The notes: generated from the sequence alone by a model not told the origin. 64,000 nucleotides of DNA from Halobacteriales archaeon YIM A00010 (GCA_025041175.1 JAKCFJ010000001.1:2745526-2809525); one strand, 5' to 3'; counted from the stretch's first letter, positions 34,380 to 42,893 are shown. A program made the numbers and translations.

Positions 34380-34418
34380 ACGGAAACCGGTTTAACCGCC
34401 GATCTGCACTCCACGAAC

Positions 34419-35264
34419 ATGATAGTTCCCGGGTCGACGGCACAGTCGCTTGCAGCCGCGCTCGCAGCCGAGACGAACGACTCGCTCGCTGTTCCCGAAA
34501 CGACTCGCTTTGCCGACGGCGAGTTCAAGGTTCGCGTCGATTCCGAGGACGACGTGGCCGTCGTCGTCTGCTCGACCGTCAGTAGCGAGTCCCACATCGA
34601 ACTCCTCCAGCTGCAGGAGATCGCCAGCCGGTTCGCAGAGGAAGTCGTCACCGTGCTTCCCTACATGGGGTACGCCCGGCAGGACGAGGCGTTCGCCGAG
34701 GGAGAACCCGTCTCCGCGCGGGCCGTCGCCCAAGCCATCTCGACGGGAACCGATCGGGTGCTCACCGTTACGTCCCACGAAACCTACGTTCGGGACTTTT
34801 TCGACGTGCCGTGTGAGGTCGTCGACGGCGCGCCGCTGCTGGCCGATCCGCTCCCCGAGGATCTCACGGAGCCGCTGTTTCTCGCTCCCGACGAGGGAGC
34901 AACTGATCTCGCTGGCACCGTTCGGGACGCCTACGGCACCGGCGAGACCGACTACTTCCAGAAGAGCCGCGATCGCACCACCGGAGCGGTCGAGCTCCAC
35001 CCGAGTGAAACCGACGCGTCCGATCGGGACGTGGTCGTCACTGACGACATCATCGCCACCGGCTCCACGATGAGCAAAGCCGTCGAACACCTGGGAGCAG
35101 ACGGCGTCGGCCGCGTGTTCGCCGTCTGTGTCCATCCGATGCTCGCTGACTCGGCCCGGACGAAACTCGCCGCTTCGGGCGTCGAATCCGTCTTCGGCAC
35201 CGACACCATCGAACGGAGCGTCACCACGGTCAGCGTCGCGCCCGCGATCGCCGCCGCGCTGTGA
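34419..35264 (+). CDS. prs: Ribose-phosphate diphosphokinase (PRPP synthetase)
   Basis: This enzyme makes PRPP from ribose-5-phosphate and ATP for nucleotide, His and Trp synthesis. The motifs are present: RFADGEFKVRV (ribose-phosphate/ATP region), PYMGYARQDEAF (flexible loop), and the PRPP-binding VVVTDDIIATGSTMSKAVEH. Its 281-residue length is that of the short archaeal class. ATG 34419 follows the propeller gene by 39 bp and the two are likely co-transcribed. Confidence 0.95.
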   Translation: MIVPGSTAQSLAAALAAETNDSLAVPETTRFADGEFKVRVDSEDDVAVVVCSTVSSESHIELLQLQEIASRFAEEVVTVLPYMGYARQDEAFAEGEPVSARAVAQAISTGTDRVLTVTSHETYVRDFFDVPCEVVDGAPLLADPLPEDLTEPLFLAPDEGATDLAGTVRDAYGTGETDYFQKSRDRTTGAVELHPSETDASDRDVVVTDDIIATGSTMSKAVEHLGADGVGRVFAVCVHPMLADSARTKLAASGVESVFGTDTIERSVTTVSVAPAIAAAL

Positions 35265-35341
35265 AACGACTCCCGTTCGCCGACGCGCCGCGAAAAAAGA
35301 GGACTGGGCCGAAAGAGCACCGTGCTACCTCGAAGAGCTGC

Positions 35342-35449
35342 CTAACACTGCGGACACGAACACCCCTGGTGGTACTCGCTGCCGTGTGCTGAACAACTGG
35401 ATTTCGTCTCCTGAATCGTTCCGCCACACGCATCACATCTTGCTGCCAT
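35342..35449 (-). CDS. 35-residue Cys-rich zinc-finger micro-protein
   Basis: A very short frame from ATG 35449 to TAG 35342 encodes MAARCDACGGTIQETKSSC followed by SAHGSEYHQGCSCPQC. Six Cys (5, 8, 19, 30, 32, 35) and two His are present in 35 residues. The spacing is regular enough for a zinc finger, and the frame has G/C-ending codons. Upstream, on the minus strand, AT-rich DNA (AATATTAAATCATATTG) offers a promoter. It is convergent with prs. Confidence 0.62.
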   Translation of the reverse strand: MAARCDACGGTIQETKSSCSAHGSEYHQGCSCPQC

Positions 35450-35556
35450 GCAATTTCATACTATACACAATATGATTTAATATTTTCTATTAGTAACAAA
35501 ATTATATGAAATGGAGTAATGACGTTCGCGGTGTCGGGCGTCGAGCCGGGTGGTTC

Positions 35557-35656
35557 GTACTGTCGGACGGGGGTGATCGCGTATCGACTGCTGGTGAACC
35601 ACTAGACAGCAGCTGGCTAGTCCGTCGCACTCCGTCCGCAGGTCCGACAGTATCAG
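35557..35656 (+). repeat. Type A element, copy 1 (MITE-like)
   Basis: A roughly 98-bp unit with inverted ends (TACTGTCGGAC ... GTCCGACAGTA). The interior is shared with copy 2 at 38558 (GCTGGTGAACC; CAGCAGCTGGCTAGTCCGTC; CACTCCGTCCGCAGGTCCGA), and about 85% of positions match by eye. No ORF. Confidence 0.85.
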
Positions 35657-35872
35657 AGGGACTGTTGTGATTCCGTCCCGCTGTGGCGACACAGAACGGT
35701 TCGTGACACCGCAGAGCAGTCGTCATACTGTCGGTCATCCTTCCGTACACCGGCAGTGGACGCTTCGGGATCGTGGAGCACGCTGCTGGCTGAACCGGCG
35801 ACCGAGTGGTCACAGACTGATGACCGACAGTATCAGTCTACGACCGTGCCGAACATACTCACAACAGTCCCT
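35657..35872. repeat. Outer element bounded by 14-bp perfect inverted repeats, interrupted by a type B element
   Basis: AGGGACTGTTGTGA (35657-35670) is repeated exactly in inverse at 35859-35872 (TCACAACAGTCCCT). A complete type B element lies between them, suggesting that B inserted into an older small element, or that both form one composite. The right end is 1 bp from the arginase stop codon. Confidence 0.7.
35725..35834 (+). repeat. Type B element, copy 1 (MITE-like)
   Basis: About 110 bp, with ends ATACTGTCGGTCAT and ATGACCGACAGTAT. The interior shares CAGTGG, GTGGAGCA and CGAGTGGTCAC with copy 3 at 42783. No ORF. Confidence 0.82.
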
Positions 35873-35873
35873 A

Positions 35874-36773
35874 TCAAAGGATCGTTTTTCCGAGCGCGCT
35901 GGCGGTGAGTTCGACGGCGAGTTCGGCGGTTTGGTTGTGGCTGTCGAGGATGGGGTTCACTTCGACGAGTTCGAGCGAACGGAGGTTCGCGTCGTCGACG
36001 ATTTCCATCGCGGCGTGTGCTTCGCGGTAGGTGACGCCGCCGCGGACGGGCGTTCCGACGCCGGGGGCTTCCTGGGGGTCGAGCCAGTCCAGATCGAGGC
36101 TGACGTGGATGCCGTCGGGAGCGTCGGCGATCGAGAGCGCCGATTCGGTGACGGCCGTCGCGCCGCGTTCGTCGATGTCGCTCATGGTGAACACCGTTAC
36201 CCCGCTGTCGCGCAAGGCGTCGCGTTCGTCGCCGTCGAGGCTTCTGGTCCCGACGAGCGCGACGTTTTCGGGATCGACGGACGCCGAGGCCCAGTCGACG
36301 GCCGAGAACCCGCCGTGACCCAACACGGCGGCCAGTGGCATGCCGTGAACGTTGCCGCTCGGCGTCGTTGCCGGGGTGTTGAAATCGCCGTGGGCGTCGA
36401 ACCACACCACGCCCGTGTCACCGTTGTGCGCGCTTCCGCGGACCGAGCCGATGGCGATCGAGTGATCCCCGCCGAGCACGAGCGGTATCGCACCGTCCGC
36501 GATCGTTTCGGCCACCGTGTCTTCGAGGCGGGCACACAACTCGCGCACCTCAGCGAGATACTTCGCCCGGCCGGTCGACGGCTTGATGCTGTCGGGATCG
36601 CCCTGCTCGGGGTGGGTCACGTCGAGATCACCGACGTCGGTGTAGGAGTGATCGAGATCGGTGAGCGCGTCGGCCAGTCCGGCGTACCGGATCGCCGAGG
36701 GTCCCATGTCGACGCCCCGACGGTCCGCTCCGAGATCCATCGGAACGCCGATGGTACGAATCGGTCGTGGCAT
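35874..36773 (-). CDS. rocF: Arginase (ureohydrolase family)
   Basis: This binuclear-manganese hydrolase converts arginine to ornithine and urea. The N-terminal IGVPMDLGADRRGVDMGPSAIR is characteristic of arginase rather than agmatinase. Metal ligands are seen in GGDHS (101-105), DAHGDFN (126-132) and SLDLDWLDP (about 224-232); the last differs from the common SFDVDALDP but keeps both Asp ligands. The 299-residue length is normal. The stop sits against the repeat element at 35657-35872. Confidence 0.9.
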   Translation of the reverse strand: MPRPIRTIGVPMDLGADRRGVDMGPSAIRYAGLADALTDLDHSYTDVGDLDVTHPEQGDPDSIKPSTGRAKYLAEVRELCARLEDTVAETIADGAIPLVLGGDHSIAIGSVRGSAHNGDTGVVWFDAHGDFNTPATTPSGNVHGMPLAAVLGHGGFSAVDWASASVDPENVALVGTRSLDGDERDALRDSGVTVFTMSDIDERGATAVTESALSIADAPDGIHVSLDLDWLDPQEAPGVGTPVRGGVTYREAHAAMEIVDDANLRSLELVEVNPILDSHNQTAELAVELTASALGKTIL

Positions 36774-36827
36774 ATATTGGGATATCCGTGGCAGTGATAA
36801 AGGGATCCCGATTCGGGCGGAGAACGC

Positions 36828-37736
36828 TCACGTGTACGGTTCACAGACGCGTTCGACGCCGTTCTCGAAGCTGATCCGTGGCTCCCAGCCGGTCGCCTCG
36901 GTCATTTTCGTGGCGTCGGCGAGCGTGTCGTGGACGTAATCGTCGAACGGCGTTTCGACGTAGACGGGATCGATGTCGGTTCCGAGTTCCTCGTTGAGCA
37001 ACTCGACCACGGTGTTGAAGTCGTAGCTCTCGCCGGTGCCGAGGTTGTAGACGCCGTCGAGCCGGTGGTCGGCGGCGAGTTCGATCCCCCGAACAACATC
37101 CTCGACGTGAGTGAAATCCCGGGTTTGTGAGCCGTCGCCGTACAGCTCGGGCGCACGTCCGTGCGCGAGATCGTCGGCGAACTGCGCGACGGTGTTGGCG
37201 TATTCGCCTTTGTGTTCTTCTGCGCCGCCGTATCCCTGGTAGACCGAGAAGAACCGAAGCCCCGCCATCGTCATCGCATACTGGTTCGAGTAGTATTCGG
37301 CGTATCGCTCGCGGGCGAGCTTGGACGCTTCGTAGCCGGTTTGGGCCTCGACAGCCATCTCCTCCCCTGATGGTTCGGTTTGACTCCCGTAAATCGACGA
37401 CGTGGAGGCGTACACGACCGTGTCACACTCACCGCGGACCTGCTCGACCGCGTTCACGAACCCCTCGACGTTGACGCGGACGCCGCGTTGGGGGTGGTCT
37501 TCGTGCATGTTTCGCGAGGAGAGCGCCGCAAGATGGAACAACACGTCGATGTCGGCGGGGAGATCGTCGTCGAGCACACTCGCGTCGTGGAACTCGACCG
37601 ACGGAGACAGGTTCTCGGCCGTTCCGAGATACAGATCGTCCACCGCGACGACGTCGTTCGAGCCGGCGAGATGATTGGCGAGGTTCGAGCCGATGAACCC
37701 TGCACCACCCGTGATGAGAACGCGGCATCCTTCCAT
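36828..37736 (-). CDS. NAD-dependent sugar-nucleotide epimerase/dehydratase (GalE-like, extended SDR)
   Basis: The NAD loop GGAGFIG is at residues 10-16. The catalytic triad region is STSSIYG followed by Tyr-x-x-x-Lys (GYEASKLARERY), and substrate-binding DGSQTRDFTHVEDVV comes later. The 302-residue length and motifs fit the UDP-glucose 4-epimerase group; dTDP- or GDP-sugar dehydratase activity cannot be excluded. No glycan cluster is next to it; aglD lies 10 kb away. It is 54 bp upstream of the arginase gene on the same strand. Confidence 0.88.
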   Translation of the reverse strand: MEGCRVLITGGAGFIGSNLANHLAGSNDVVAVDDLYLGTAENLSPSVEFHDASVLDDDLPADIDVLFHLAALSSRNMHEDHPQRGVRVNVEGFVNAVEQVRGECDTVVYASTSSIYGSQTEPSGEEMAVEAQTGYEASKLARERYAEYYSNQYAMTMAGLRFFSVYQGYGGAEEHKGEYANTVAQFADDLAHGRAPELYGDGSQTRDFTHVEDVVRGIELAADHRLDGVYNLGTGESYDFNTVVELLNEELGTDIDPVYVETPFDDYVHDTLADATKMTEATGWEPRISFENGVERVCEPYT

Positions 37737-37918
37737 GGTTCAATGCTGTCGCCTCGTCCCAAAGGCGCATCGGTATGCTTTCGATCATGATATCTGTGAT
37801 GATAATGGAGAGTAGGAGCCGCCGGATCGGTGAGAGGGGTGTGCCAGTGGAGCAGTGCGCAGAACGAGGGAGCTAGCCCACCGCGAGACTTATCAAAGGG
37901 GGTATCAAATTGTCCAGC

Positions 37919-38452
37919 ATGTCGTCAATCGAGCTCACGACCAGCCAAAAAGACATCCTTCGGGAGCTGATCAACCTGTACGGACAGAGCGAGCGCGCCG
38001 TCAAAGGCGAGGACATCGCTGACGGCGTCAATCGGAACCCTGGAACCATTCGCAATCAGATGCAGAGCCTCAAGGCGCTCCAGCTCGTCGAAGGGGTTCC
38101 AGGGCCGAAGGGAGGGTACAAGCCGACCGCCAACGCCTACGAAGCACTCGGGGTACAGAACCTCGACGAGCCGGCGAACGTACCACTGTTTCACAACGGC
38201 GAGCACGTTTCCGACGCGAACGTTCAAGAGATCGACCTGACGAGCGTTCACCACCCGGACCTCTGTCGAGCGGAGATCCGGCTCCACGGCTCCATCAAGG
38301 AGTTCCACGACGGAGACGACGTGATTATCGGGCCAACTCCTCGCTCGAAGCTCCGGATCGAAGGCACGGTCGACGGCAAGGACGAGACCGACAACGTTCT
38401 GATCGTTTCGACCTCGATGATGGAGGCCCCAGCCAGCGAACCCGAGCACTAG
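37919..38452 (+). CDS. Winged-helix transcriptional regulator (Rrf2-like haloarchaeal family)
   Basis: From ATG 37919 the protein has 177 residues. The N-terminal winged helix reads QKDILRELINLYGQSERAVKG, then NRNPGTIRNQMQSLKALQLVE with wing GPKGGYKPT. The C-terminal domain (about 85-170) is strand-rich (AEIRLHGSIKEFHDGDDVIIGPTPRSK) and may bind a ligand or another protein. No Cys cluster is present, unlike true iron-sulfur Rrf2 regulators. A TTG start at 37910 would add three residues. Confidence 0.8.
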   Translation: MSSIELTTSQKDILRELINLYGQSERAVKGEDIADGVNRNPGTIRNQMQSLKALQLVEGVPGPKGGYKPTANAYEALGVQNLDEPANVPLFHNGEHVSDANVQEIDLTSVHHPDLCRAEIRLHGSIKEFHDGDDVIIGPTPRSKLRIEGTVDGKDETDNVLIVSTSMMEAPASEPEH

Positions 38453-38495
38453 GTTCCTCGCGCTGGTCACCAACGCCGTACACGCGCGTCAGCTC

Positions 38496-38557
38496 ACACT
38501 GTCGGTCATAATTACGTGAACCTACAGTGGCGTTTCGGTGGCATGGAGCAGTTGCCT
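38496..38557 (+). repeat. Truncated type B element, copy 2
   Basis: Starts ACACTGTCGGTCATAATTACGTG and runs through CATGGAGCAGTTGCCTGA, as in copy 3 at 42783. It then stops and is joined directly to a complete type A element, so the right half of B is missing. Confidence 0.8.
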
Positions 38558-38657
38558 GATACTGTCGGACAGAGGTGATCGAATATCAGATGCTGGTGAA
38601 CCGCCAGGCAGCAGCTGGCTAGTCCGTCTCACTCCGTCCGCAGGTCCGACAGTATCA
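38558..38657 (+). repeat. Type A element, copy 2 (MITE-like)
   Basis: Ends TACTGTCGGACAG and GTCCGACAGTATCA. The interior is close to copy 1 at 35557 (TGCTGGTGAACC; AGGCAGCAGCTGGCTAGTCC). It is in the same orientation as copy 1 and is fused to the truncated B element before it. It lies 80 bp before the NDH-2 start codon. Confidence 0.85.
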
Positions 38658-38737
38658 GCTCTTGAGGTGTGATCCACGGGTCGGATCCCGAAACGCGTTT
38701 CAAAGCCTTTGTATCACAGGAAATCGGACTTGGTCAC

Positions 38738-39901
38738 ATGACGGAAGACGTTGTCGTCCTCGGCTCTGGGTATGCCGGTGCGGGTGCGATTAAGAGTTTA
38801 GAGCAGGAGGTTGGTAACCGGGCGGACATCACGTGGATCTCGGACGTCGATCACCACCTCGTCCTCCACGAAGTACACCGTTGTATCCGAAACCCGGACG
38901 TCCAACGGAAAGTCTCGATCCCGATCAACGAGATCAAGGACACTAGCACGGAGTTCGTGCAGGGGACGGTAACGTCGCTCGATCCCGACGAGCGAACGGT
39001 CCAGCTCGACGACGGATCTACGGTCGATTACGACTACTGTGTGGTCGGTATCGGGTCTCGAACCGCGTTTTTCGGCATCGATGGGTTGGAACGCCACTCC
39101 TACACGCTGAAAAATCTCCGCGACGCGCTGTCGATTCACGACGCCATCAAATCCGCCGCCAAGGAGGCTTCCCGAACCGATTCCGCGTCGGTCGTCGTGG
39201 GAGGCGCCGGACTCTCGGGCATCCAGAGCGCGGGTGAGATCGCAATGTTCCGCGATCAGTACCGCGCGCCGATCGATATCCACCTCGTCGAGGGGTTGGA
39301 CAGCGTCTATCCGCCGGGCGATCCCGAGGTGCAGGGCAAGCTCACGAAGATGCTCTCCGATCGGGGGATCGACATCATGACCGGCGAGTTCATCACGGAA
39401 GTCGACGAGGACACGGTGTACATCGGCGAGGAGACGGAACTCGACTACGACGTGTTGCTCTGGACCGGCGGCATCACGGGACAGGACTGCACCGAATCGA
39501 TCGATCTCAATAAGGACGACCGCAGCCACCGCTTCCACGCTTCCTCGACGTTCCAGACGAGCGATGACCGCGTGTTCGCCATCGGCGACACGGCGCTCGT
39601 CGATCAGGTCGACGGCGACCCGGCTCCCCCGACCGCACAGGCGGCGTGGCAGGCCGCGGAGGTCGTCGGGGAAAACGTCCGGCGAACGATGCACGACCAA
39701 CCGCTTACCGCCTGGAGCTACGACGACAAAGGAACCGTCATCTCCGTCGGCGACGAGGCCGTTGCCCACGACGTTATGGGCGTTCCCATGGACACGTTCA
39801 GCGGGATTGGCGCGGAAACGCTGAAGAAGGGGATCGCCACGCGCTGGATCAACAAGATCACTGGCGTCAAACGCGCCGCGAAAGCGTGGGTCGACATGTA
39901 A
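38738..39901 (+). CDS. ndh: Type II NADH dehydrogenase-like FAD oxidoreductase (NDH-2)
   Basis: From ATG 38738 the protein has 387 residues and two dinucleotide folds: FAD-binding VVVLGSGYAGAGAIKSL (residues 5-21) and NAD-binding VVVGGAGLSGIQSAGE in the middle. VFAIGDTALVD near residue 285 completes the FAD site. The C-terminus (INKITGVKRAAKAWVDM) is amphipathic and could attach the enzyme to the membrane, as in single-subunit NADH:quinone oxidoreductases. A sulfide:quinone reductase is excluded by the absence of its active Cys pattern, but another pyridine-nucleotide reductase remains possible. Confidence 0.85.
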   Translation: MTEDVVVLGSGYAGAGAIKSLEQEVGNRADITWISDVDHHLVLHEVHRCIRNPDVQRKVSIPINEIKDTSTEFVQGTVTSLDPDERTVQLDDGSTVDYDYCVVGIGSRTAFFGIDGLERHSYTLKNLRDALSIHDAIKSAAKEASRTDSASVVVGGAGLSGIQSAGEIAMFRDQYRAPIDIHLVEGLDSVYPPGDPEVQGKLTKMLSDRGIDIMTGEFITEVDEDTVYIGEETELDYDVLLWTGGITGQDCTESIDLNKDDRSHRFHASSTFQTSDDRVFAIGDTALVDQVDGDPAPPTAQAAWQAAEVVGENVRRTMHDQPLTAWSYDDKGTVISVGDEAVAHDVMGVPMDTFSGIGAETLKKGIATRWINKITGVKRAAKAWVDM

Positions 39902-40031
39902 ATAGTCCTTCCGGATGAATACTCCCACGAACTGACGCCGACCCGAACCGCTGGGCCGTCTCCGTTCTTGCGCTCCTCGCTGCTGTATTCACAACGTATT
40001 TCGCGGTGCGATCCGTACACCGTGCCAACAC

Positions 40032-40640
40032 GTGCCACCCGATCCGGAGGGATCCAACGGAGAGAAGACGCTTACTGAGCGGATACTGTACCGGGCGTTC
40101 GGGCTGCCGACCGGTCCGTTGGGACGGATCGGCGGCTGGATACTGGCCGGCGGAAAAGACGAGATGATCGAGTGGATGATAGAGCTGCTATCGGTGCAGC
40201 CGACCGACCGGGTGGTCGAAGTCGGTTTCGGGCCGGGCGACGGTGTGCGACTCGCAGCAGAGACGGCGTCGGACGGCTTCGTTGCGGGCGTCGATTACTC
40301 CGAGCTGATGGTCCGGAAGGCTCGTGAGCGGAACGCCGCCGCCATCGAAGCGGGCACCGTCGACCTCCGGTACGGCCGCGCGTCCGAGCTGCCGTTCGAA
40401 GCCGACAGCTTCGACAAGGCGTTTTCGATCAATTCGATGCAGCTGTGGCCCGACGCGCAGGCCGGACTCGAGGAGCTACAACGCGTTCTCACCCCCGATG
40501 GAACGGCTGCTTTCGGGGCTACCCCCCACGCAAAACACTCACCGGAGGACCTGACGCGGATCCTCTCCTCGGCCGGATTCGAAGCGGTTCAGATCCACGA
40601 GCGCGACCGGGAGATCTGTGCGATCGTAGAAAACGGCTGA
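40032..40640 (+). CDS. Class I SAM-dependent methyltransferase
   Basis: The 202-residue protein starts at GTG 40032. SAM motif I is VVEVGFGPGDGVRLA, followed by the acidic VAGVDYSELMV and the post-motif LPFEADSFDKAFSINSMQLW. The pattern belongs to the UbiE/Coq5-like (Methyltransf_11) group; the substrate is unknown. A second methyltransferase gene follows after 94 bp on the same strand, but the two proteins are not close copies. Confidence 0.85.
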   Translation: MPPDPEGSNGEKTLTERILYRAFGLPTGPLGRIGGWILAGGKDEMIEWMIELLSVQPTDRVVEVGFGPGDGVRLAAETASDGFVAGVDYSELMVRKARERNAAAIEAGTVDLRYGRASELPFEADSFDKAFSINSMQLWPDAQAGLEELQRVLTPDGTAAFGATPHAKHSPEDLTRILSSAGFEAVQIHERDREICAIVENG

Positions 40641-40734
40641 GCCGATCGACGGGGTGACCGAGGTCGGTTTCTGGTCGAACAGGTGTCGGTGTCCGACCAC
40701 CAACGTACACCCCGTTCGGGGACGGATTGGGGGT

Positions 40735-41487
40735 ATGGATAAGCCGGTGTGGCACGAGAGCGAGGCGTTTTGGGACGCGTTCCAAGAGTACGTGTTCGCC
40801 CCCGAAACGGTCGAGAAGGCCCCCGAGCAGATCGAACAGACGCTTTCGCTGCTCGATCTGCCAAGCGATGGGGTGGTCGGGGACGTTCCCTGTGGCGTCG
40901 GACGACACGCTGTCGAACTCGCGGCTCGGGGGTTTCGCGTCACGGGCGTGGACGCGACCGCCGCCTACCTGGAGCGAGCGAAAGAACGAGCGCGGGAACG
41001 GGGCGTGTCGGAGAGAACCGAGTTCGTCCACGAGGACATGCGGGCGTTTTCCCGGCCTGAAGAGTTCGACGCAATCCTCAATCTGTACACATCGTTTGGT
41101 TACTTCGAGGATCGGGCGGACGACGAGCGCACTGCCCGGAACTTCCACGACTCGCTCCGGCCGGGCGGGACGCTGCTCATGAGCCTGACGAGCAAGGAAA
41201 CGCTCGCGGGAAAGTTCGAGCAACGAACGTGGGGTGAACGAGACGGGACGTACTTCCTCGAGGAACACCAGATCACCGACGACTGGAGCTGGATGGAAAA
41301 TCGGTGGATCGTCGTTACCGAGGACGAGACGCGGGAGTTCACCGTCTCCCACCGGCTGTACTCGGCGTTCGAGCTGACCGCCCTGCTTGAGCGGGTGGGG
41401 TTCGACGACGCGTCGGTGTACGGGAATTTGGATGGGGATCCCTACGACGAGGGCGCGAGCCACCTCGTGGTCGTCGCCACCAGATAG
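40735..41487 (+). CDS. Class I SAM-dependent methyltransferase
   Basis: From ATG 40735 (MDKPVWHESEAFWDAFQEYV) the protein has 250 residues. Motif I is DVPCGVGRHAVELAARG, then VTGVDATAAYLERA and the DAILNLYTSFGYFED block, a typical Methyltransf_25/bacterial YdaC-like arrangement. The C-terminal half is strand-rich and may select the substrate. An upstream GTG at 40654 would add unconserved residues. It converges with the nucleoside phosphorylase, stops being 3 bp apart. Confidence 0.85.
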   Translation: MDKPVWHESEAFWDAFQEYVFAPETVEKAPEQIEQTLSLLDLPSDGVVGDVPCGVGRHAVELAARGFRVTGVDATAAYLERAKERARERGVSERTEFVHEDMRAFSRPEEFDAILNLYTSFGYFEDRADDERTARNFHDSLRPGGTLLMSLTSKETLAGKFEQRTWGERDGTYFLEEHQITDDWSWMENRWIVVTEDETREFTVSHRLYSAFELTALLERVGFDDASVYGNLDGDPYDEGASHLVVVATR

Positions 41488-41490
41488 CGA

Positions 41491-42294
41491 TCAGTCGAGG
41501 CTGAGACCGGCGTGCCACCGGTCGGCTCCGGCGGCTCGTTTTTTCGCGTCCATCTGGGCCAAGAGCGTGGTTGCGAGCGAGGCGGTTTCGGCGGCGCGTG
41601 ATTGGCCCTCGACGCGGAACTCGTCTGTCGTCCGGTCTGCGTAGACGGTACACACCGCTCCCGCACGAAGCCCGTAGATGGACGCGAGCGTGCAGATGGC
41701 GCTGGCCTCCATCTCGAAGTTCAGCACGTTCGCGTCGCGCAGCTCCTCGTACAGCGCTCGGCCCTCGGGCGATTGGAATCCTTCGAACCCCTCGCGTCCC
41801 TGACCCGCGTAGAAGCTGTCGGTGCTCGCGGTCACGCCGACGTGGTAGTCGTGGCCGAGACGTTCGGCGGCGGCGACGAGGGCAGTAACGACCTCGTGGT
41901 CGGCCGCCGCGGGGTAGGTCTCCCGGACGTATTCGGTGCTGGTTCCCTCCCGTCGCACGGCGCCGCTCGTGATGACGAGATCGCCGATCTCCACGTCGGG
42001 CTGGATCGTTCCACAGGAACCCACCCGGACGAACGTTTCGACGCCGACGGCGGCGAGTTCCTCCACGGCGATGGCCGCGGAGGGACTCCCGATCCCCGTG
42101 GAGGTGACGGAGATGGGCGTTCCGTCGTGCGTTCCGGTGACAGTGCGGTACTCGCGGTGGTTCGCCACCTCCTCGGCGTCGTCCCACCCGGCGGTGATAC
42201 GGTCGACGCGCTCGGTGTCGCCCGGCAGGAGAACGGTCTCGGCAACGTCGTTCGCTCCGACTTCGAGGTGGTATTGGGTTGTATCGTCTGCCAT
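41491..42294 (-). CDS. udp: Nucleoside (uridine) phosphorylase
   Basis: This enzyme splits nucleosides with phosphate to base and ribose-1-phosphate. The 267-residue protein has the NP-I family marks: LLPGDTERVDRI, STGIGSPSAAIAVEEL, VRVGSCGTIQP and the base/ribose-site NFEMEASAICTLASIYG. The Glu-Met-Glu motif and overall order fit the uridine phosphorylase branch. It follows cdd with a 24-bp gap, at the end of the nucleoside uptake cluster, so salvage of imported pyrimidine nucleosides is the likely task. Confidence 0.92.
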   Translation of the reverse strand: MADDTTQYHLEVGANDVAETVLLPGDTERVDRITAGWDDAEEVANHREYRTVTGTHDGTPISVTSTGIGSPSAAIAVEELAAVGVETFVRVGSCGTIQPDVEIGDLVITSGAVRREGTSTEYVRETYPAAADHEVVTALVAAAERLGHDYHVGVTASTDSFYAGQGREGFEGFQSPEGRALYEELRDANVLNFEMEASAICTLASIYGLRAGAVCTVYADRTTDEFRVEGQSRAAETASLATTLLAQMDAKKRAAGADRWHAGLSLD

Positions 42295-42318
42295 ACTGTC
42301 CGTGGGGGCCGGTTCCTG

Positions 42319-42744
42319 TCAATCCTTCCGGTCGCCTGCTGCCCCGTCGTTCGCGTCTTCGAGCGTGTCCCGCGAGATCGCTGCCGGGAGGAGCGCACCC
42401 AGTGTGTACTCCTCCGTGTCGTCGTCGTCACACAGAATCCGTAGCTCCTCCCCACAGAACTCCGCCAACGTCTGGCGGCACATCCCACACGGCGTCACGC
42501 CGTCGCGCGCGCTCGAGGTGACCGCGAGGCGCGTGAACTCCCGGTGGCCCGCAGAAACAGCCTTGGCGACGGCGGTTTCCTCGGCGTGCAGCGAGTTCGA
42601 GTAGTTGGCGGTCTCTATATTACACCCCGTGAAAACGGTTCCATCGCTCGTTTCGATCGCCGCCCCGACCCGGTAGTCGGAGTAGGGCACGTACGCGGAG
42701 TCGAGCGCCCCGCGGGCCTGCTCGAGGAGATCCTGATCGTCCAT
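42319..42744 (-). CDS. cdd: Cytidine deaminase
   Basis: This zinc enzyme converts cytidine and deoxycytidine to uridine forms. The zinc ligands and catalytic Glu are in HAE (His53, Glu55) and PCGMCRQ (Cys86, Cys89); the substrate loop TGCNIETANY precedes them. The 141-residue length is that of the tetrameric small class, with an acidic tail of about 15 residues. It lies between the permease genes (separated by a type B repeat) and the uridine phosphorylase gene. Confidence 0.95.
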   Translation of the reverse strand: MDDQDLLEQARGALDSAYVPYSDYRVGAAIETSDGTVFTGCNIETANYSNSLHAEETAVAKAVSAGHREFTRLAVTSSARDGVTPCGMCRQTLAEFCGEELRILCDDDDTEEYTLGALLPAAISRDTLEDANDGAAGDRKD

Positions 42745-42782
42745 ACGACGTGAAAGCGCCCGAGCAAGGAAGTGGTTGTCTC

Positions 42783-42893
42783 ATACTGTCTGTCATATTT
42801 ACGTGGCGTGACAGTGGCGTTGTCGGGCGCATGGAGCAGTTGCCTGACTGAGCAGGCCAGCGAGTGGTCACCGAGCCATGACCGACAGTATCA
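42783..42893 (+). repeat. Type B element, copy 3, supplying the stop codon of the permease gene
   Basis: About 110 bp with ends ATACTGTCTGTCAT and ATGACCGACAGTATCA, the latter being, on the minus strand, TGATACTGTCGG. Its first three bases are the TGA stop of the gene at 42891-43922. The element sits within the nucleoside cluster, between the second permease and cdd. Confidence 0.85.

Noticed and set aside
40032-41487. Tandem duplication of methyltransferase genes
   Set aside because: Both are class I SAM methyltransferases, but motifs and lengths differ too much for a recent duplication.
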